From: Ignavibacteria bacterium
GTDB lineage: Bacteria; Bacteroidota; Ignavibacteria; Tepidaquicellales; Tepidaquicellaceae
Reading direction: 5' to 3'
NCBI GenBank assembly: GCA_019187405.1
Contig: JABAQZ010000001.1
Location: 62,001 to 126,000, forward strand
DNA: 64,000 bases
A program made the position numbers and the translations under genes. Under the pieces are notes generated by a model. The model was not told where the DNA came from, ran no database searches, and was given only the letters and a program-made list of their open reading frames with translations. Positions 8,412 through 18,591 of this stretch are shown here, in pieces; the stretch's first letter is position 1; every line of letters starts with the position of its first letter.

Positions 8412-10331
8412 ATGCCGAAGAAAAATGGGAATAACGAACAAGTTTATGATGATAAAATCTCGCTGACATTAAAAGACAAACTGGAAAATCTGCCGGTGAT
8501 GCCGGGAGTTTATCAGTTCAAAGACAAATCCGGAAAAATACTTTACATAGGGAAGGCAAAAATTCTTCGTAACAGAGTGAAGCAGTATTTTCAGTCGAAG
8601 CCCGTATCGGGAATGTTAAGTGCAATGATATCAAAGATAGCGGACATTGAGTTGATTACTACTGACAACGAAGTCGAAGCGCTTATAGTCGAGCAGAATC
8701 TTATAAGAACTCTTAAACCTCGATACAACATTAATTTCAAAGATGACAAGTCATATCCTTACATTGTAATTACCAGTGAACAATTTCCCCGCGTATTTCC
8801 GACAAGAAAGAAACGCTCTGACGGTTCAAAATATTTCGGACCTTATACAGACGTAAAGACAATGCGTTATGCTCTTAAGACAGTGAGAGATATTTTCATG
8901 ATTAGATCATGCAGTTTTAATATGACAGAGGAAAGCATTAAAGAAAAAAAATTCAAGTTGTGTCTTGATTATCACATACACAAATGCGAAGGACCTTGCG
9001 AAGGATTACAGAGCAGGCTTAGTTATAATGATACCATAGAGCAGGTAGGAAAACTTCTTAACGGAAAAACAAAGACGCTTATAAACGAGCTTACTGAGAG
9101 GATGAATGCATATTCTGCAAAAACAGAATTTGAAAAAGCCGCGAAGATAAGAGATAAAATAGATGCGATAGAGGTATATTCATCGAGACAAAAAGTTGCC
9201 GATGATGATTTGACCGACAGAGATATAATTGCATTTGAAAAATCGGATAAAGACTGCTGCGGAGTAATAATGAAAATCAGAGACGGCAAAGTAGCCGGAA
9301 AGACGCATTACTTTTTGAGCAACGCAGAGGAAAAGAGCGATTCAGAAATTTATGAATCGCTGATCATGATTCATTACGGAAAATCGGACTTCATACCGGA
9401 GCAGATATATCTGATGAACGAACTGGAAGATGAAAGTATAATTAAGGAATGGCTTGTTAAAAAAAAAGGAGGTAATGTGGAATTTGTAATTCCGAAAATA
9501 GGCGATAAGTATAAGCTTGTATTTCTTGTAAAGAAAAATGCGAGGTTGCTGCTCGATGAGCTAATACTTACAAAGATGAAAAGGGAATTCATCGCGCCAT
9601 CTCTGCAGTCGCTGAAAAGAGATTTAAGACTGAAAGCAATACCAAAGAGGATTGAATGTTTTGACATATCACACATACAGGGTAAGGATACAGTTGCTTC
9701 GATGGTTGTATTTGCAGACGGCAAGCCGAAGAAATCTGATTATAGGAAATTCAAAATCAAGACAGTATCTGATGAAACCGGTAAGCCGGACGATTTTTTG
9801 TCTATGAGAGAAGTGATATACAGAAGGTTCATGAAAATTGCGGAAAGGGATATAGCGGAGGAGATATGCAAAGATGATGACATTAGTTTTGGCGCGAAGC
9901 CGGATTTAGTAATAATTGACGGAGGCAAAGGACAGCTTTCATCGGCGGTGAAGGTACTTGACGATTTGGGAATCCGCGGCATTGATATAATAGGATTGGC
10001 AAAGAAACTTGAAGAAGTATTTTTTCCGGGAGATTCCATGCCGCAAAACATTCCAAAGACATCGAGCGGATTGAAACTTCTTCAGAGAATCAGAGACGAG
10101 GCACACAGGTTTGCAATAACATTTCATCGGAGTTTAAGAGATAAGAGGACATTCACTACAGAGCTGATAGATATAGACGGAATAGGAGAAAAGACGGCAA
10201 TGAAGCTGCTTTCGGAATTTGGTTCTGTAGAAAACATAAAAGAAATCATAAGGAATAATTTTCACATATTGGAGAAATCTGCAGGAAGCAGTACAGCCGG
10301 CAAGCTAAAAGAGTGGTTTTTAAGCCGGTAA
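8412..10331 (+). CDS. uvrC: Excinuclease ABC subunit C
   Basis: Nuclease of UvrABC nucleotide excision repair that makes the dual incisions around a lesion. Domains in order: GIY-YIG nuclease (residues about 24-110: MPGVYQFKDKSG, LYIGKAK), a cysteine-rich stretch (CLDYHIHKCEGPC), the UVR domain that contacts UvrB (about 220-260), the RNase H-like C-terminal endonuclease (FDISHIQGKDTVASMVVF; VIIDGGKGQL), and a helix-hairpin-helix tail (IDGIGEKTAMKLLSEFG). At 639 residues it is full length. It is followed 63 bp later by rmuC on the same strand, so two DNA-maintenance genes lie in tandem. Confidence 0.97.
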   Translation: MPKKNGNNEQVYDDKISLTLKDKLENLPVMPGVYQFKDKSGKILYIGKAKILRNRVKQYFQSKPVSGMLSAMISKIADIELITTDNEVEALIVEQNLIRTLKPRYNINFKDDKSYPYIVITSEQFPRVFPTRKKRSDGSKYFGPYTDVKTMRYALKTVRDIFMIRSCSFNMTEESIKEKKFKLCLDYHIHKCEGPCEGLQSRLSYNDTIEQVGKLLNGKTKTLINELTERMNAYSAKTEFEKAAKIRDKIDAIEVYSSRQKVADDDLTDRDIIAFEKSDKDCCGVIMKIRDGKVAGKTHYFLSNAEEKSDSEIYESLIMIHYGKSDFIPEQIYLMNELEDESIIKEWLVKKKGGNVEFVIPKIGDKYKLVFLVKKNARLLLDELILTKMKREFIAPSLQSLKRDLRLKAIPKRIECFDISHIQGKDTVASMVVFADGKPKKSDYRKFKIKTVSDETGKPDDFLSMREVIYRRFMKIAERDIAEEICKDDDISFGAKPDLVIIDGGKGQLSSAVKVLDDLGIRGIDIIGLAKKLEEVFFPGDSMPQNIPKTSSGLKLLQRIRDEAHRFAITFHRSLRDKRTFTTELIDIDGIGEKTAMKLLSEFGSVENIKEIIRNNFHILEKSAGSSTAGKLKEWFLSR

Positions 10332-10394
10332 AATTTATTTTGTTAACGAAAGAAAGAAGATCAGTATTTTATTTTAAAAAATTTTTTTTGTCAA

Positions 10395-11726
10395 ATGAAC
10401 ATTATTGAAATATTGTTAATTGCCATAGTTATTCTTCTTGCGATAAACATTATAATTACAATAATGAAGGGAAAGAATAAGTCAGATGAAGGGACGAGAG
10501 AAGAGCTGATAAAATTCGGGACAAAGCTGGAGACAATAGATCCGCTCATACGAAGTGAATTTTCCAGAAGTAGGGAAGAGATAAGCAGCAGTGCAAAAGA
10601 GAACAGAGACGAATTAAACGCAACGCTTGATAAATTTTCAGGAAAGTTTACTGACAGCGTAAAAGATCTTAACGAACAACAAAGGCAGCAATTCAAGGAC
10701 TTTGGCGACAGTCAGGAAAAGATAAGGAAGGATACTGAAGATAAGCTTGAAACTATCAGGAAGACGCTTGAAGATAAAATAAAAAATCTTCAGGATGAAA
10801 ATGCAAAGAAGCTTGAAGAGATGCGAAACACTGTAGATGAAAAGCTTCAAACGACGGTTGAAAAAAGATTTAACGAATCATTCAAGCTGATCAGCGAGCG
10901 GCTTGAGCAGGTGCATAAAGGACTCGGCGAGATGCAGACTCTTGCAACGGGAGTCGGTGATTTGAAGAAAGTTTTGACTAATGTAAAAACCCGCGGAAAT
11001 CTGGGAGAGATACAGCTTGATACGATACTGAGCCAATATTTATCGACGGAGCAGTATGAAAAAAATTCTCAGATAAAAGAAGGGAGTTTAGAGAGAGTTG
11101 AATTTGCCGTAAAGATGCCTGGAGCTGGGAAAGGCAGCAAGCCGGTTCTGCTGCCGATAGATTCAAAATTTCCAATCGAAGATTATCAGCGGCTAATGGA
11201 TGCTTACGATAAAGCGGGAAGGATTGAGCAAAAAGAGCTGGATGCAATCGGCAGACAATTTGAAAATTCAGTTCGTAAGAATGCAAAAGACATTAAAGAG
11301 AAGTACATCAATCCTCCGGTGACAACGGATTTTGCGGTAATGTTTGTGCCGACGGAGGGATTATATGCCGAGATACTTCGTCGTCCCGGATTATTTGAAA
11401 TGCTTCGCAGGGAATATATGGTAACGGTAGTGGGTCCATCAACGCTGGTTGCGTTTCTGGGAAGTCTTCAAATGGGATTCAGGACGCTTGCAATAGAGAA
11501 GCGTTCGAGCGAGGTATGGGAAATACTCGGGGCGGTTAAAACGGAGTTTGGTAAGTTCGGTGATGTACTCGAGAAGACAAAGAAGAAATTAGTGGAAGCG
11601 ACGAATACGATTGACAGCGCAGGTGCAAGGACGAGAGCGATTGAGAGGAAACTCGGAAAGGTTCAGGAACTGCCTGAGGCTGAAACAAACAAGGCTATTG
11701 AAAATTTTCCGGACAATGAAGCATAA
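10395..11726 (+). CDS. rmuC: DNA recombination protein RmuC
   Basis: RmuC family, a PD-(D/E)XK-related nuclease-like protein that limits inversions at repeats. One N-terminal membrane helix (residues about 4-24) is followed by a long coiled coil (about 45-200, rich in Lys/Glu/Gln). The conserved RmuC domain starts near TRGNLGEIQLDTILSQYL and includes LPIDSKFPIEDYQRL, AVMFVPTEGLYAE and VVGPSTLVAFL. At 443 residues it is complete. ATG at 10395 places the membrane helix at the very start. It lies 63 bp after uvrC and converges with the lipoprotein gene on the other strand. Confidence 0.95.
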   Translation: MNIIEILLIAIVILLAINIIITIMKGKNKSDEGTREELIKFGTKLETIDPLIRSEFSRSREEISSSAKENRDELNATLDKFSGKFTDSVKDLNEQQRQQFKDFGDSQEKIRKDTEDKLETIRKTLEDKIKNLQDENAKKLEEMRNTVDEKLQTTVEKRFNESFKLISERLEQVHKGLGEMQTLATGVGDLKKVLTNVKTRGNLGEIQLDTILSQYLSTEQYEKNSQIKEGSLERVEFAVKMPGAGKGSKPVLLPIDSKFPIEDYQRLMDAYDKAGRIEQKELDAIGRQFENSVRKNAKDIKEKYINPPVTTDFAVMFVPTEGLYAEILRRPGLFEMLRREYMVTVVGPSTLVAFLGSLQMGFRTLAIEKRSSEVWEILGAVKTEFGKFGDVLEKTKKKLVEATNTIDSAGARTRAIERKLGKVQELPEAETNKAIENFPDNEA

Positions 11727-11741
11727 AGTTACTTATTCATT

Positions 11742-12086
11742 TCAGTTGCATTGTTGTTTATACACTTCAATGAAATTTTTTTTGTAATTTTTTTTATCAT
11801 CTTCATCCATATAATATTCGATTACTGCAAGTTTATGGTTTAAGTCTTCCCAATAAGCAATAAGCTTTCCGTCCGGCTTAGTAATTATTTTATCGAAAGC
11901 AATGGTTCTGAATGCATAGACATTTGAATCATTTACAACAAACTGAACATTTGATTTTTTGAGAGCATCGCATTCTATTTTATGCATTTCAATCAACAGC
12001 GGCATATACGCTTCCTGTTGGTTATTTTTTTTGCACGAAATGAAAATTATGAGCAGTAAATATATAAGAAAAAAAAATATTTTCAC
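11742..12086 (-). CDS. Small lipoprotein, unknown function
   Basis: A 114-residue protein with a hydrophobic N-terminus ending in a lipobox-like FISC at residues 15-18, followed by KKNNQQ. This predicts a lipid-anchored periplasmic or outer-membrane protein. The mature part (about 97 residues) shows no recognised domain. It contains charged stretches (YYMDEDDKKNYKKN) and a terminal Cys near QQCN. It sits between rmuC (convergent, 15-bp gap) and the T9SS cargo gene upstream on the same strand (187 bp away). That gap holds no gene or clear hairpin. Confidence 0.7.
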   Translation of the reverse strand: MKIFFFLIYLLLIIFISCKKNNQQEAYMPLLIEMHKIECDALKKSNVQFVVNDSNVYAFRTIAFDKIITKPDGKLIAYWEDLNHKLAVIEYYMDEDDKKNYKKNFIEVYKQQCN

Positions 12087-12273
12087 TGTTTACATATTGA
12101 TGTTTATATCAAAATAAAACTTGCTCAATTACGGAATCAAGTGACAAAGTTTTCCCTTCTCCAAAAGACTCTTCAAATTCAATTTTTCCAAATTTTGGTT
12201 TACTGTGTAAAAAGCTCAGACAGATAAATTTTTGATAACAATTTAATTATTTAAAGCTCGAAAAAATCTTATA

Positions 12274-14898
12274 TTATTTTAATAAGATCATAGTTTTTGT
12301 TTTCTGAAAATTTTTCGTTTCGAGTTTATAGATATAAACTCCGCTGGAAAGATTATTGGCGTTCCAGCGAATGTTATATTTCCCGGGTTGCTGCAACTTG
12401 CCGACCAGTTCGGAAATCATTCTTCCTGTTATGTCAAATATTTTCAAGGAAACAATTTCAGCAGAAGGAAGTTCATAAGAAATTGTTGTAACCGGATTAA
12501 AGGGATTTGGAAAATTTTGTAAAAGAGAAAATCCATTCACATTTTCGGAATTTGAATTTACTAACACCGGATTTTCGAGAAGTTTTCTTTCATAAACTCC
12601 GTTACCATGTGTAGTTGCGCGCAGTTTTCTATTTGGATAAACAATCGTTAGGTCAAACACCAGCGCATAAGGCATACCTGACATGTATTCGTTCCATACA
12701 GCGCCTGAGTTTGTAGTTACATAAACACCGAGATCATTTCCAGTATAAATATTTTGCGGGTAAGCAGGATCTGTAACGATGCAATGTGCGGGGACATCGG
12801 GCAGATTTCCTGAAATATTCTGCCAGTTAATCCCGGCGTTATCAGATTTAAAAACATGACCGCTGCCGAAACCGCCGAAAGTAACAAAAACTTCTCGTGA
12901 ATTATTCTGATTTACCGAAATGTCGGTTGCATATCTGTTTGGCAAAATACTGCTGTCGGTTATATTTGTCCAATTGAGACCTGCATTAACGGATCTGAAT
13001 ATTCTTCCGTTGATTGCACCAGCATAAACTGTATCAACCCCGGTTAAAGATGAAGCCAAAGAGAGAATTTTCGAACCTCCGATTTCTGAGGTTCCATAAG
13101 GACCTTGCCAGCTTGTACCGCCGTTTGTAGATTTATAAATTGACTTTCCACCAACGTAAAGAACGTTTGGATTAGAATTACAGCATATAAAAGGAGTGAC
13201 GAAACAATAATTTGAAGAATTACCTGAACCTGGAGGAGAATTTCCTAACCACGAAATTCCTCCGTCTGTGGATTTGTTTATAGAACCATAAGTATATTCT
13301 GTGTAACAGATATTGTCATTTTGTGAATTTACGGCGCATGACATACCGTCACCATAGAAAGTTTTAAACCATGCAGTGGTTCCCTGATATAGCGCAGATC
13401 GGTTATCCTGCAAACCTCCGATGGCAAAGAGTGAATCTTGAAAAGAATTTGCAAATGTTGCATAGAATTGTGAAGTAACAAAGCCGCCGTTACAGGAATA
13501 AAATGTTTCGCAGAAATCATTTGATCTGTATAATCCCCCATCTGCAGTAATATATATTTTATCAGGATCTTTCGGATTTGATTCAAAGTAATGAATATCA
13601 GCATGAACAAAATCTGAAGGACCTTCGGGTTCACCCGGAGGCGTAGCGCCTTCATTCCATGCGCTCCAGTCGGATTTTGTAGAGAATGTAGTTCCGCCGT
13701 TAATTGACTTTTCAACATTGATGGTACCTACAAGAATGGAATTCGGATCATTGGATTTTATAAAATGTCCGTTATTATACCAGCCTTGAATACCGATGGG
13801 TATTGAAGTATTAACATTCGTCCAGTTGTTTCCCCCGTTTGTACTTTTATAATAACCTACATAAGAAAAATCATTTGAAATGCTAGCATAAATTAATTGA
13901 GGATTACCTTTATATATTTTTAATGTTGTTTTACCTGTCCATGTTGACGGAAGACCGCCGGATAGTTTAATCCAGTTGAGTCCGGAGTTAGTGGTTTTGT
14001 AAATACCGACAGTGGACTGCGGAACATTGTTTGTAAGATTGCCAATAGATGCATAAAGAACGTTTGTATCGACCGGATTGATTTCCATATCCATCACCAT
14101 TTTATAATCTAGCAGCTGGAACCAGTTGTTACCTGAATTTTGAGATTTAAAAATACCCTCACTTGTAGCGGCATAAAGAGTTGTGGAATTTTTTGGATTA
14201 ATAATTACTTTCCACACTCCCCTTTTATTGTTATAGCTCCAGTCAAGAGATTTTGTCCAGTTGTTACCGCCGTTTGTAGACTTTAAAATTCCTATGCCGT
14301 ACATACCTCGTGTTACTCTTACATCGAGTCCGTTTTGAGAATATTGATAGCCGTAGTTTTCTCCGGTACCAATATACATAACATTTGGATTAGCAGAATC
14401 AATCGCAATATGGCTTACCGCAAGAGAAGGATAACCGGTATTAATCATATCCCAGGCATCAGCACCAATTCCTCCTGTTACTGATTTCCACAATCCCCCT
14501 GAAGCAGATCCTAAAAAGATAGTTCCGGTATCAACGGGATGAACAGCGACACAGAGGCTTCTTCCGCCGATATTGTTTGGACCTATTGATGACCATTCTT
14601 TAAGTTCGTCAAAATTGTTTAGTGTTTGAAGATTTGATTTTGAATATTCAAAAGCTTTAAAGAATTTATCTTCAGGAATATCAATGTCGGGATATGCTCT
14701 TACTTGATTCATCATCTGCATTGATTCCATTGCACCTGATGAGGTTTTTACATTTTCTGTTTTATTATATTCTGATTTATTTTTCTTTGACTTTTTATCT
14801 TTTTCATTGGATTTAGTTTTCTCAATTACCATCGAAAGAAGTAGAGTTAGAGAAATGAATATGATAATCGAAAAGAGAAGAATTAATTTTGATTTCAT
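12274..14898 (-). CDS. Secreted sortilin/BNR-repeat protein with T9SS sorting domain
   Basis: An 874-residue exported protein. Residues 1-24 form a signal anchor or signal peptide. From about residue 105 to 785 there are roughly ten copies of an Asp-box (BNR) motif of the type STNGGNNW, SQNSGNNW, STDGGISW and SDNAGINW. These mark beta-propeller blades of the sortilin/VPS10 or sialidase-like fold. The last 85 residues contain NFPNPFNPVTTISYELP, LKIFDITGRMI and SSGVYIYKL, the type A C-terminal sorting domain recognised by the type IX secretion system. The protein is therefore probably exported across the outer membrane and attached or released. No catalytic residues can be assigned. ATG at 14896-14898 precedes the hydrophobic stretch directly. 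Confidence 0.92.
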   Translation of the reverse strand: MKSKLILLFSIIIFISLTLLLSMVIEKTKSNEKDKKSKKNKSEYNKTENVKTSSGAMESMQMMNQVRAYPDIDIPEDKFFKAFEYSKSNLQTLNNFDELKEWSSIGPNNIGGRSLCVAVHPVDTGTIFLGSASGGLWKSVTGGIGADAWDMINTGYPSLAVSHIAIDSANPNVMYIGTGENYGYQYSQNGLDVRVTRGMYGIGILKSTNGGNNWTKSLDWSYNNKRGVWKVIINPKNSTTLYAATSEGIFKSQNSGNNWFQLLDYKMVMDMEINPVDTNVLYASIGNLTNNVPQSTVGIYKTTNSGLNWIKLSGGLPSTWTGKTTLKIYKGNPQLIYASISNDFSYVGYYKSTNGGNNWTNVNTSIPIGIQGWYNNGHFIKSNDPNSILVGTINVEKSINGGTTFSTKSDWSAWNEGATPPGEPEGPSDFVHADIHYFESNPKDPDKIYITADGGLYRSNDFCETFYSCNGGFVTSQFYATFANSFQDSLFAIGGLQDNRSALYQGTTAWFKTFYGDGMSCAVNSQNDNICYTEYTYGSINKSTDGGISWLGNSPPGSGNSSNYCFVTPFICCNSNPNVLYVGGKSIYKSTNGGTSWQGPYGTSEIGGSKILSLASSLTGVDTVYAGAINGRIFRSVNAGLNWTNITDSSILPNRYATDISVNQNNSREVFVTFGGFGSGHVFKSDNAGINWQNISGNLPDVPAHCIVTDPAYPQNIYTGNDLGVYVTTNSGAVWNEYMSGMPYALVFDLTIVYPNRKLRATTHGNGVYERKLLENPVLVNSNSENVNGFSLLQNFPNPFNPVTTISYELPSAEIVSLKIFDITGRMISELVGKLQQPGKYNIRWNANNLSSGVYIYKLETKNFQKTKTMILLK

Positions 14899-15168
14899 GA
14901 ATTTATTTTTTTAAAAATAACATAAATATAAGATTTGATTAAGCAAAAAAAAAATACTGTAAAAGTTGGTATAGATAAACTTAGTTGTAATAAATTAAAC
15001 CAACAAATGAAAAGGATTCTGAAAAAAATTTTAAATTCAAGGAAATATTTTAAGTAAGACAGTTTAATGTATTTAAAACTTGGTAATCGCATTTTATTTT
15101 TTTATCCTCATCTTTGTGATTAATGATTAAAGAGAAAGATGATGTATTGATAATTTATTTTTGATTTT

Positions 15169-15825
15169 ATGGATATGAATGGAATATTTTTTCACATTTA
15201 TAACCGCGGCAACAATCACGAAAAAATTTTCATTGAAGAGAAAAACTACATATATTTTATAAATAAGTTTGCAAAATATCTTCATGATTTTATAGATATT
15301 TATTGCTATAGTCTGTTACCCAGGCATTTTCATTTCGTAGTTAAAATTAAAGATATTGAGACAAATTTTTATGAATTCTTTGATATTCCGACGGATTCTT
15401 GTAAACAGCTTTCACCAATTGAAAAAGCATTCAGGGATTTTTTTATCTCATATTCGAAATCAATTAATAAAATATATGGTCGAAATGGATCTCTTTTTCA
15501 GTCAAAGTACAAGCGAAATTTGATAGAAACCGAAGCTGAATTGAAAAGATTAATTGCATATATACACACAAATCCCGTAAGAATAGGTTTGTGCAATAAG
15601 ATTGAAGACTGGAATTATAGTTCATACAACTCAATATTACAGTATAAAAATGTAAGTGATCTGAGCAAAGAAATTATAAAGTTGTTTGGTGATGAAGATT
15701 CGTTTGTGAAATTCCATGAAAATTATAGTGAGCCTTGGCAAGAGACTGAATTATTATTTAGAGACTACTATACGGGAAAGATTCCAAGATTGTCAGAATA
15801 TATAAGGAAGGTTTATAATGTATAA
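15169..15825 (+). CDS. REP-associated tyrosine transposase (RAYT, IS200-like Y1 domain)
   Basis: A 218-residue Y1-family HUH transposase-like protein. The start GIFFHIYNRGNNHEKIF is diagnostic of the IS200-like/RAYT domain. The HUH metal motif is HFH at residues 53-55 (LLPRHFHFVVKI). The likely nucleophilic tyrosine is Y95 in FISYSKSINKIYGRNGSLFQ. It is followed by a typical AYIHTNPVRIGL-like helix and WNYSSYNSIL. RAYTs are usually single-copy domesticated proteins that act on REP palindromes rather than selfish insertion sequences. I see no terminal inverted repeats or target duplications, and a 12-copy 16-bp array lies 305 bp downstream. The start ATG at 15169 could also be the second ATG, two codons later. 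Confidence 0.9.
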   Translation: MDMNGIFFHIYNRGNNHEKIFIEEKNYIYFINKFAKYLHDFIDIYCYSLLPRHFHFVVKIKDIETNFYEFFDIPTDSCKQLSPIEKAFRDFFISYSKSINKIYGRNGSLFQSKYKRNLIETEAELKRLIAYIHTNPVRIGLCNKIEDWNYSSYNSILQYKNVSDLSKEIIKLFGDEDSFVKFHENYSEPWQETELLFRDYYTGKIPRLSEYIRKVYNV

Positions 15826-16130
15826 GCAAATCTTTTAGAATTATAAGTATGGGGAATATAATATGAAAACCTATAAGGGAAAGAAGTTGGTGTTATAAAA
15901 TAGTTAAAATTCAGAACAAAGGTATGAAGGGAATTAAACTATTCAATTTTCGGATCTTAGAAATATATTTTATCTGAATAAAGAGGTAAAAATATTTATA
16001 CATTATTAATAGAACAGAGTTTTAATAATTGTCAATATAGTTTGATTAGTCAGTGCATAGATTGACTAAAGGAATATAGTCAATAAATCTTTGATGTTAC
16101 CGGCATCTATTTCAATAACTTCCGAGGGCT
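15826..16130. other. Intergenic, no gene seen
   Basis: AT-rich stretch between the RAYT gene and the tandem array. All frames are broken by stops and no tRNA-like or strong hairpin sequence was seen. Confidence 0.6.
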
Positions 16131-16322
16131 AAGACTTCAGTTGTTTAAGACTTCAGTTGTTTAAGACTTCAGTTGTTTAAGACTTCAGTTGTTTAAGACT
16201 TCAGTTGTTTAAGACTTCAGTTGTCTAAGACTTCAGTTGTCTAAGACTTCAGTTGTTTAAAACTCCAGTTATTTATTACTTCAGTTGTTTATTACTTCAG
16301 TTGTTTATTAATTCAGAAGTCT
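16131..16322. repeat. Tandem array, 12 x 16 bp (AAGACTTCAGTTGTTT)
   Basis: Twelve contiguous 16-bp units. Units 1-5 and 8 are identical (AAGACTTCAGTTGTTT). Units 6 and 7 end TTGTCT. Units 9-12 diverge progressively (AAAACTCCAGTTATTT, ATTACTTCAGTTGTTT twice, ATTAATTCAGAAGTCT). The array is followed by a C7T8 tract. The unit has a short dyad (AGAC with GTCT or GTTT across TTCAGTT). There are no spacers, so it is not a CRISPR. A related 12-unit array lies at 43305-43496. Confidence 0.97.
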
Positions 16323-16627
16323 AAGACCCCCCCTTTTTTTTAACAAACCCGGTACAATTAAGCATGGAAACACTCATCTTCATTACACTTCTTATCCAAA
16401 CCCATTAAACTTGTCTTTATTTAATTTCAGATATTAAATTTCTCTTATCTCCAATGTTAAACGAATTGTCATAAAATGTTTCTCAAGAAACAATTAGAAA
16501 ACATAAATTATTAAACAATTTAACTTATTGTAATATCAATATAAGTAATACACCTGGGATCTTGCAAAATTAAAAACTCAATATTTTTCAATAGAAACTC
16601 AGTTAATTATATCTTAAATTACAAAGA
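16323..16627. other. Intergenic upstream of mnmG
   Basis: It begins with a C7T8 homopolymer pair directly abutting the tandem array, then AT-rich DNA without a gene. It should contain the mnmG promoter, but no clear promoter box could be chosen. Confidence 0.5.
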
Positions 16628-18532
16628 ATGAAAAAATATTTTGATATAATTGTAATTGGTGCTGGGCATGCGGGAATTGAGGCTTCAGTATGTACAGCAA
16701 AAATGGGTTTCAAAGTTGGTCTATTCACTATGGATTTAAATGCTATTGGCAGAATGAGCTGTAACCCAGCAATTGGTGGCACAGCCAAAGGTCACCTTGT
16801 AAGAGAAATAGACGCACTCGGAGGGATTATGGGGCAAATTGCTGATAAAACAGGTATTCAGTTTAAGATGCTAAATACTTCAAAAGGACCAGCTGTTTGG
16901 TCTCCCAGATGTCAATCAGATAAGAATATGTATTCGATTGAAGCAGCTAATATGATAAAAGATCTTAAGGAAATTGATATTGTTCAGGGTGTTGTGAATG
17001 AATTAATTATTGAAGAAGCTGAAAAATCAAATCAAAAATATAAATTCTCTATCAAAGGTGTTAAAACTGAAAATAATTCTTTTTATTTTTGTGAATCAGT
17101 TATAATTACTTCAGGGACTTTTTTAAATGCTGTTATGCATACGGGAAAATCCAGATTGGAGGGAGGAAGAATAGGCGAAAAATCGGCTACCGGCCTGTCT
17201 GAATGCATGAGAACTCTTGGGTTTGAAACAGGTAGATTGAAAACAGGTACACCTCCAAGATTGGATAAAAATACAATTGATTTTGGAAAAACTGAAACCC
17301 AGAACGGTGATGAAATTCCTAAACCATTCTCTCATAAAATTTATAACAATTTTCCTTATCAAAAGCAGGTTGATTGTTATCTTACTCATACTAATGAACA
17401 AACTCATGCCATATTAAGAACCGGCTTTGAAGATTCACCAATGTTTACAGGCAGAATAAAAGGTATCGGTCCGAGATATTGTCCCTCAATCGAAGATAAA
17501 ATTTCCAGATTTTCTGATAAACCAAGGCATCAGATTTTTCTCGAACCCGAAACATTAGACGGAGATTCAATTTACATGAATGGATTTTCAACTAGCCTGC
17601 CTTTTGATGTTCAGCAGAAAGCAGCCAATACCATTGTTGGTCTTGAAAAAGTAAAGTTAATAAAACAAGGATATGCCGTAGAATATGATTTTTTTCCTAC
17701 TCACCAGATTTATCTTACTTTAGAGTCAAAGCTCGTCTCGGGTTTATTTACTGCAGGCCAGATAAATGGTACTTCGGGTTATGAAGAAGCTGCTGCTCAG
17801 GGACTTATTGCCGGTATTAACGCAGGATTAAAACTTAAAAATGAAGAACCATTCATTCTGAAAAGAAGCGAATCTTACATCGGCGTTTTAATCGATGATT
17901 TAATAAACAAATGTCCGGAAGAACCTTACAGAATGTTTACCTCATGTGCAGAATACAGACTGGTTCTTAGACAGGATAATGCCGATATCAGACTCATGAA
18001 ATACGGTTACAAATTCGGATTAATAGAAAAAGATTTAATAGAAAAGCTTGATGTGAAAATAAATCTGATAAATGAAGGAATCAAATATTTTGAAACAAAT
18101 ACCATAAGTCCGAAAATTGTAAATGATTATCTGCAATCTAAAAATTCAAGCGAACTCTCTCAAAACGAATTTCTTTCAAATCTAATAAAAAGAAATGAAA
18201 TTAAACTTTCTGATTTAATTGAAATGGATGCTTTCAAAGAAAATGAATTATTAAACATTATTAAGAAAGATCCCGAAACGGTCAATCAGATTGAAATTGA
18301 AATTAAGTACAAAGGTTACATAGAAAGACAAAATGAACACATTAGAAATTTTGAGAATAATGAAAACATAAAGATTCCGTCAGATTTTAAATTTGAAAAA
18401 ATTAAATCACTCTCTGCAGAAGCATTAGAAAAGCTAAAAGCAGTTAAACCCGCTTCAATCGGTCAGGCTATGAGAATTGCAGGCGTTAGACCTTCTGATA
18501 TATCGGCAATAATGATTTATATGAGAGGATAG
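16628..18532 (+). CDS. mnmG: tRNA uridine-5-carboxymethylaminomethyl enzyme MnmG
   Basis: FAD enzyme that, with MnmE, modifies U34 of certain tRNAs (cmnm5U). The 634 residues show the FAD fold at the start (IVIGAGHAGIEA), MSCNPAIGGTAKGHLVREIDALGG, the signature GPRYCPSIEDK, the ITSGTFLNAVMH segment and the second conserved block NGTSGYEEAAAQGLIAGINA. The GidA-associated helical domain follows (GVLIDDL, PYRMFTSCAEYRLVLRQDNAD). It is full length. It starts at ATG 305 bp after the tandem array and is followed by the aldolase-like gene on the same strand 59 bp later. Confidence 0.97.
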   Translation: MKKYFDIIVIGAGHAGIEASVCTAKMGFKVGLFTMDLNAIGRMSCNPAIGGTAKGHLVREIDALGGIMGQIADKTGIQFKMLNTSKGPAVWSPRCQSDKNMYSIEAANMIKDLKEIDIVQGVVNELIIEEAEKSNQKYKFSIKGVKTENNSFYFCESVIITSGTFLNAVMHTGKSRLEGGRIGEKSATGLSECMRTLGFETGRLKTGTPPRLDKNTIDFGKTETQNGDEIPKPFSHKIYNNFPYQKQVDCYLTHTNEQTHAILRTGFEDSPMFTGRIKGIGPRYCPSIEDKISRFSDKPRHQIFLEPETLDGDSIYMNGFSTSLPFDVQQKAANTIVGLEKVKLIKQGYAVEYDFFPTHQIYLTLESKLVSGLFTAGQINGTSGYEEAAAQGLIAGINAGLKLKNEEPFILKRSESYIGVLIDDLINKCPEEPYRMFTSCAEYRLVLRQDNADIRLMKYGYKFGLIEKDLIEKLDVKINLINEGIKYFETNTISPKIVNDYLQSKNSSELSQNEFLSNLIKRNEIKLSDLIEMDAFKENELLNIIKKDPETVNQIEIEIKYKGYIERQNEHIRNFENNENIKIPSDFKFEKIKSLSAEALEKLKAVKPASIGQAMRIAGVRPSDISAIMIYMRG

Positions 18533-18591
18533 ATGTTTTGTTAATTCATGTTAACCTTGGGTTGATTAATAAACTAATTCATACTTCATAG

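Noticed and set aside
16131-16322. CRISPR-like array of short repeats
   Set aside because: Units are directly contiguous without spacers and only 16 bp long, and no cas gene is nearby. The same holds for 43305-43500.
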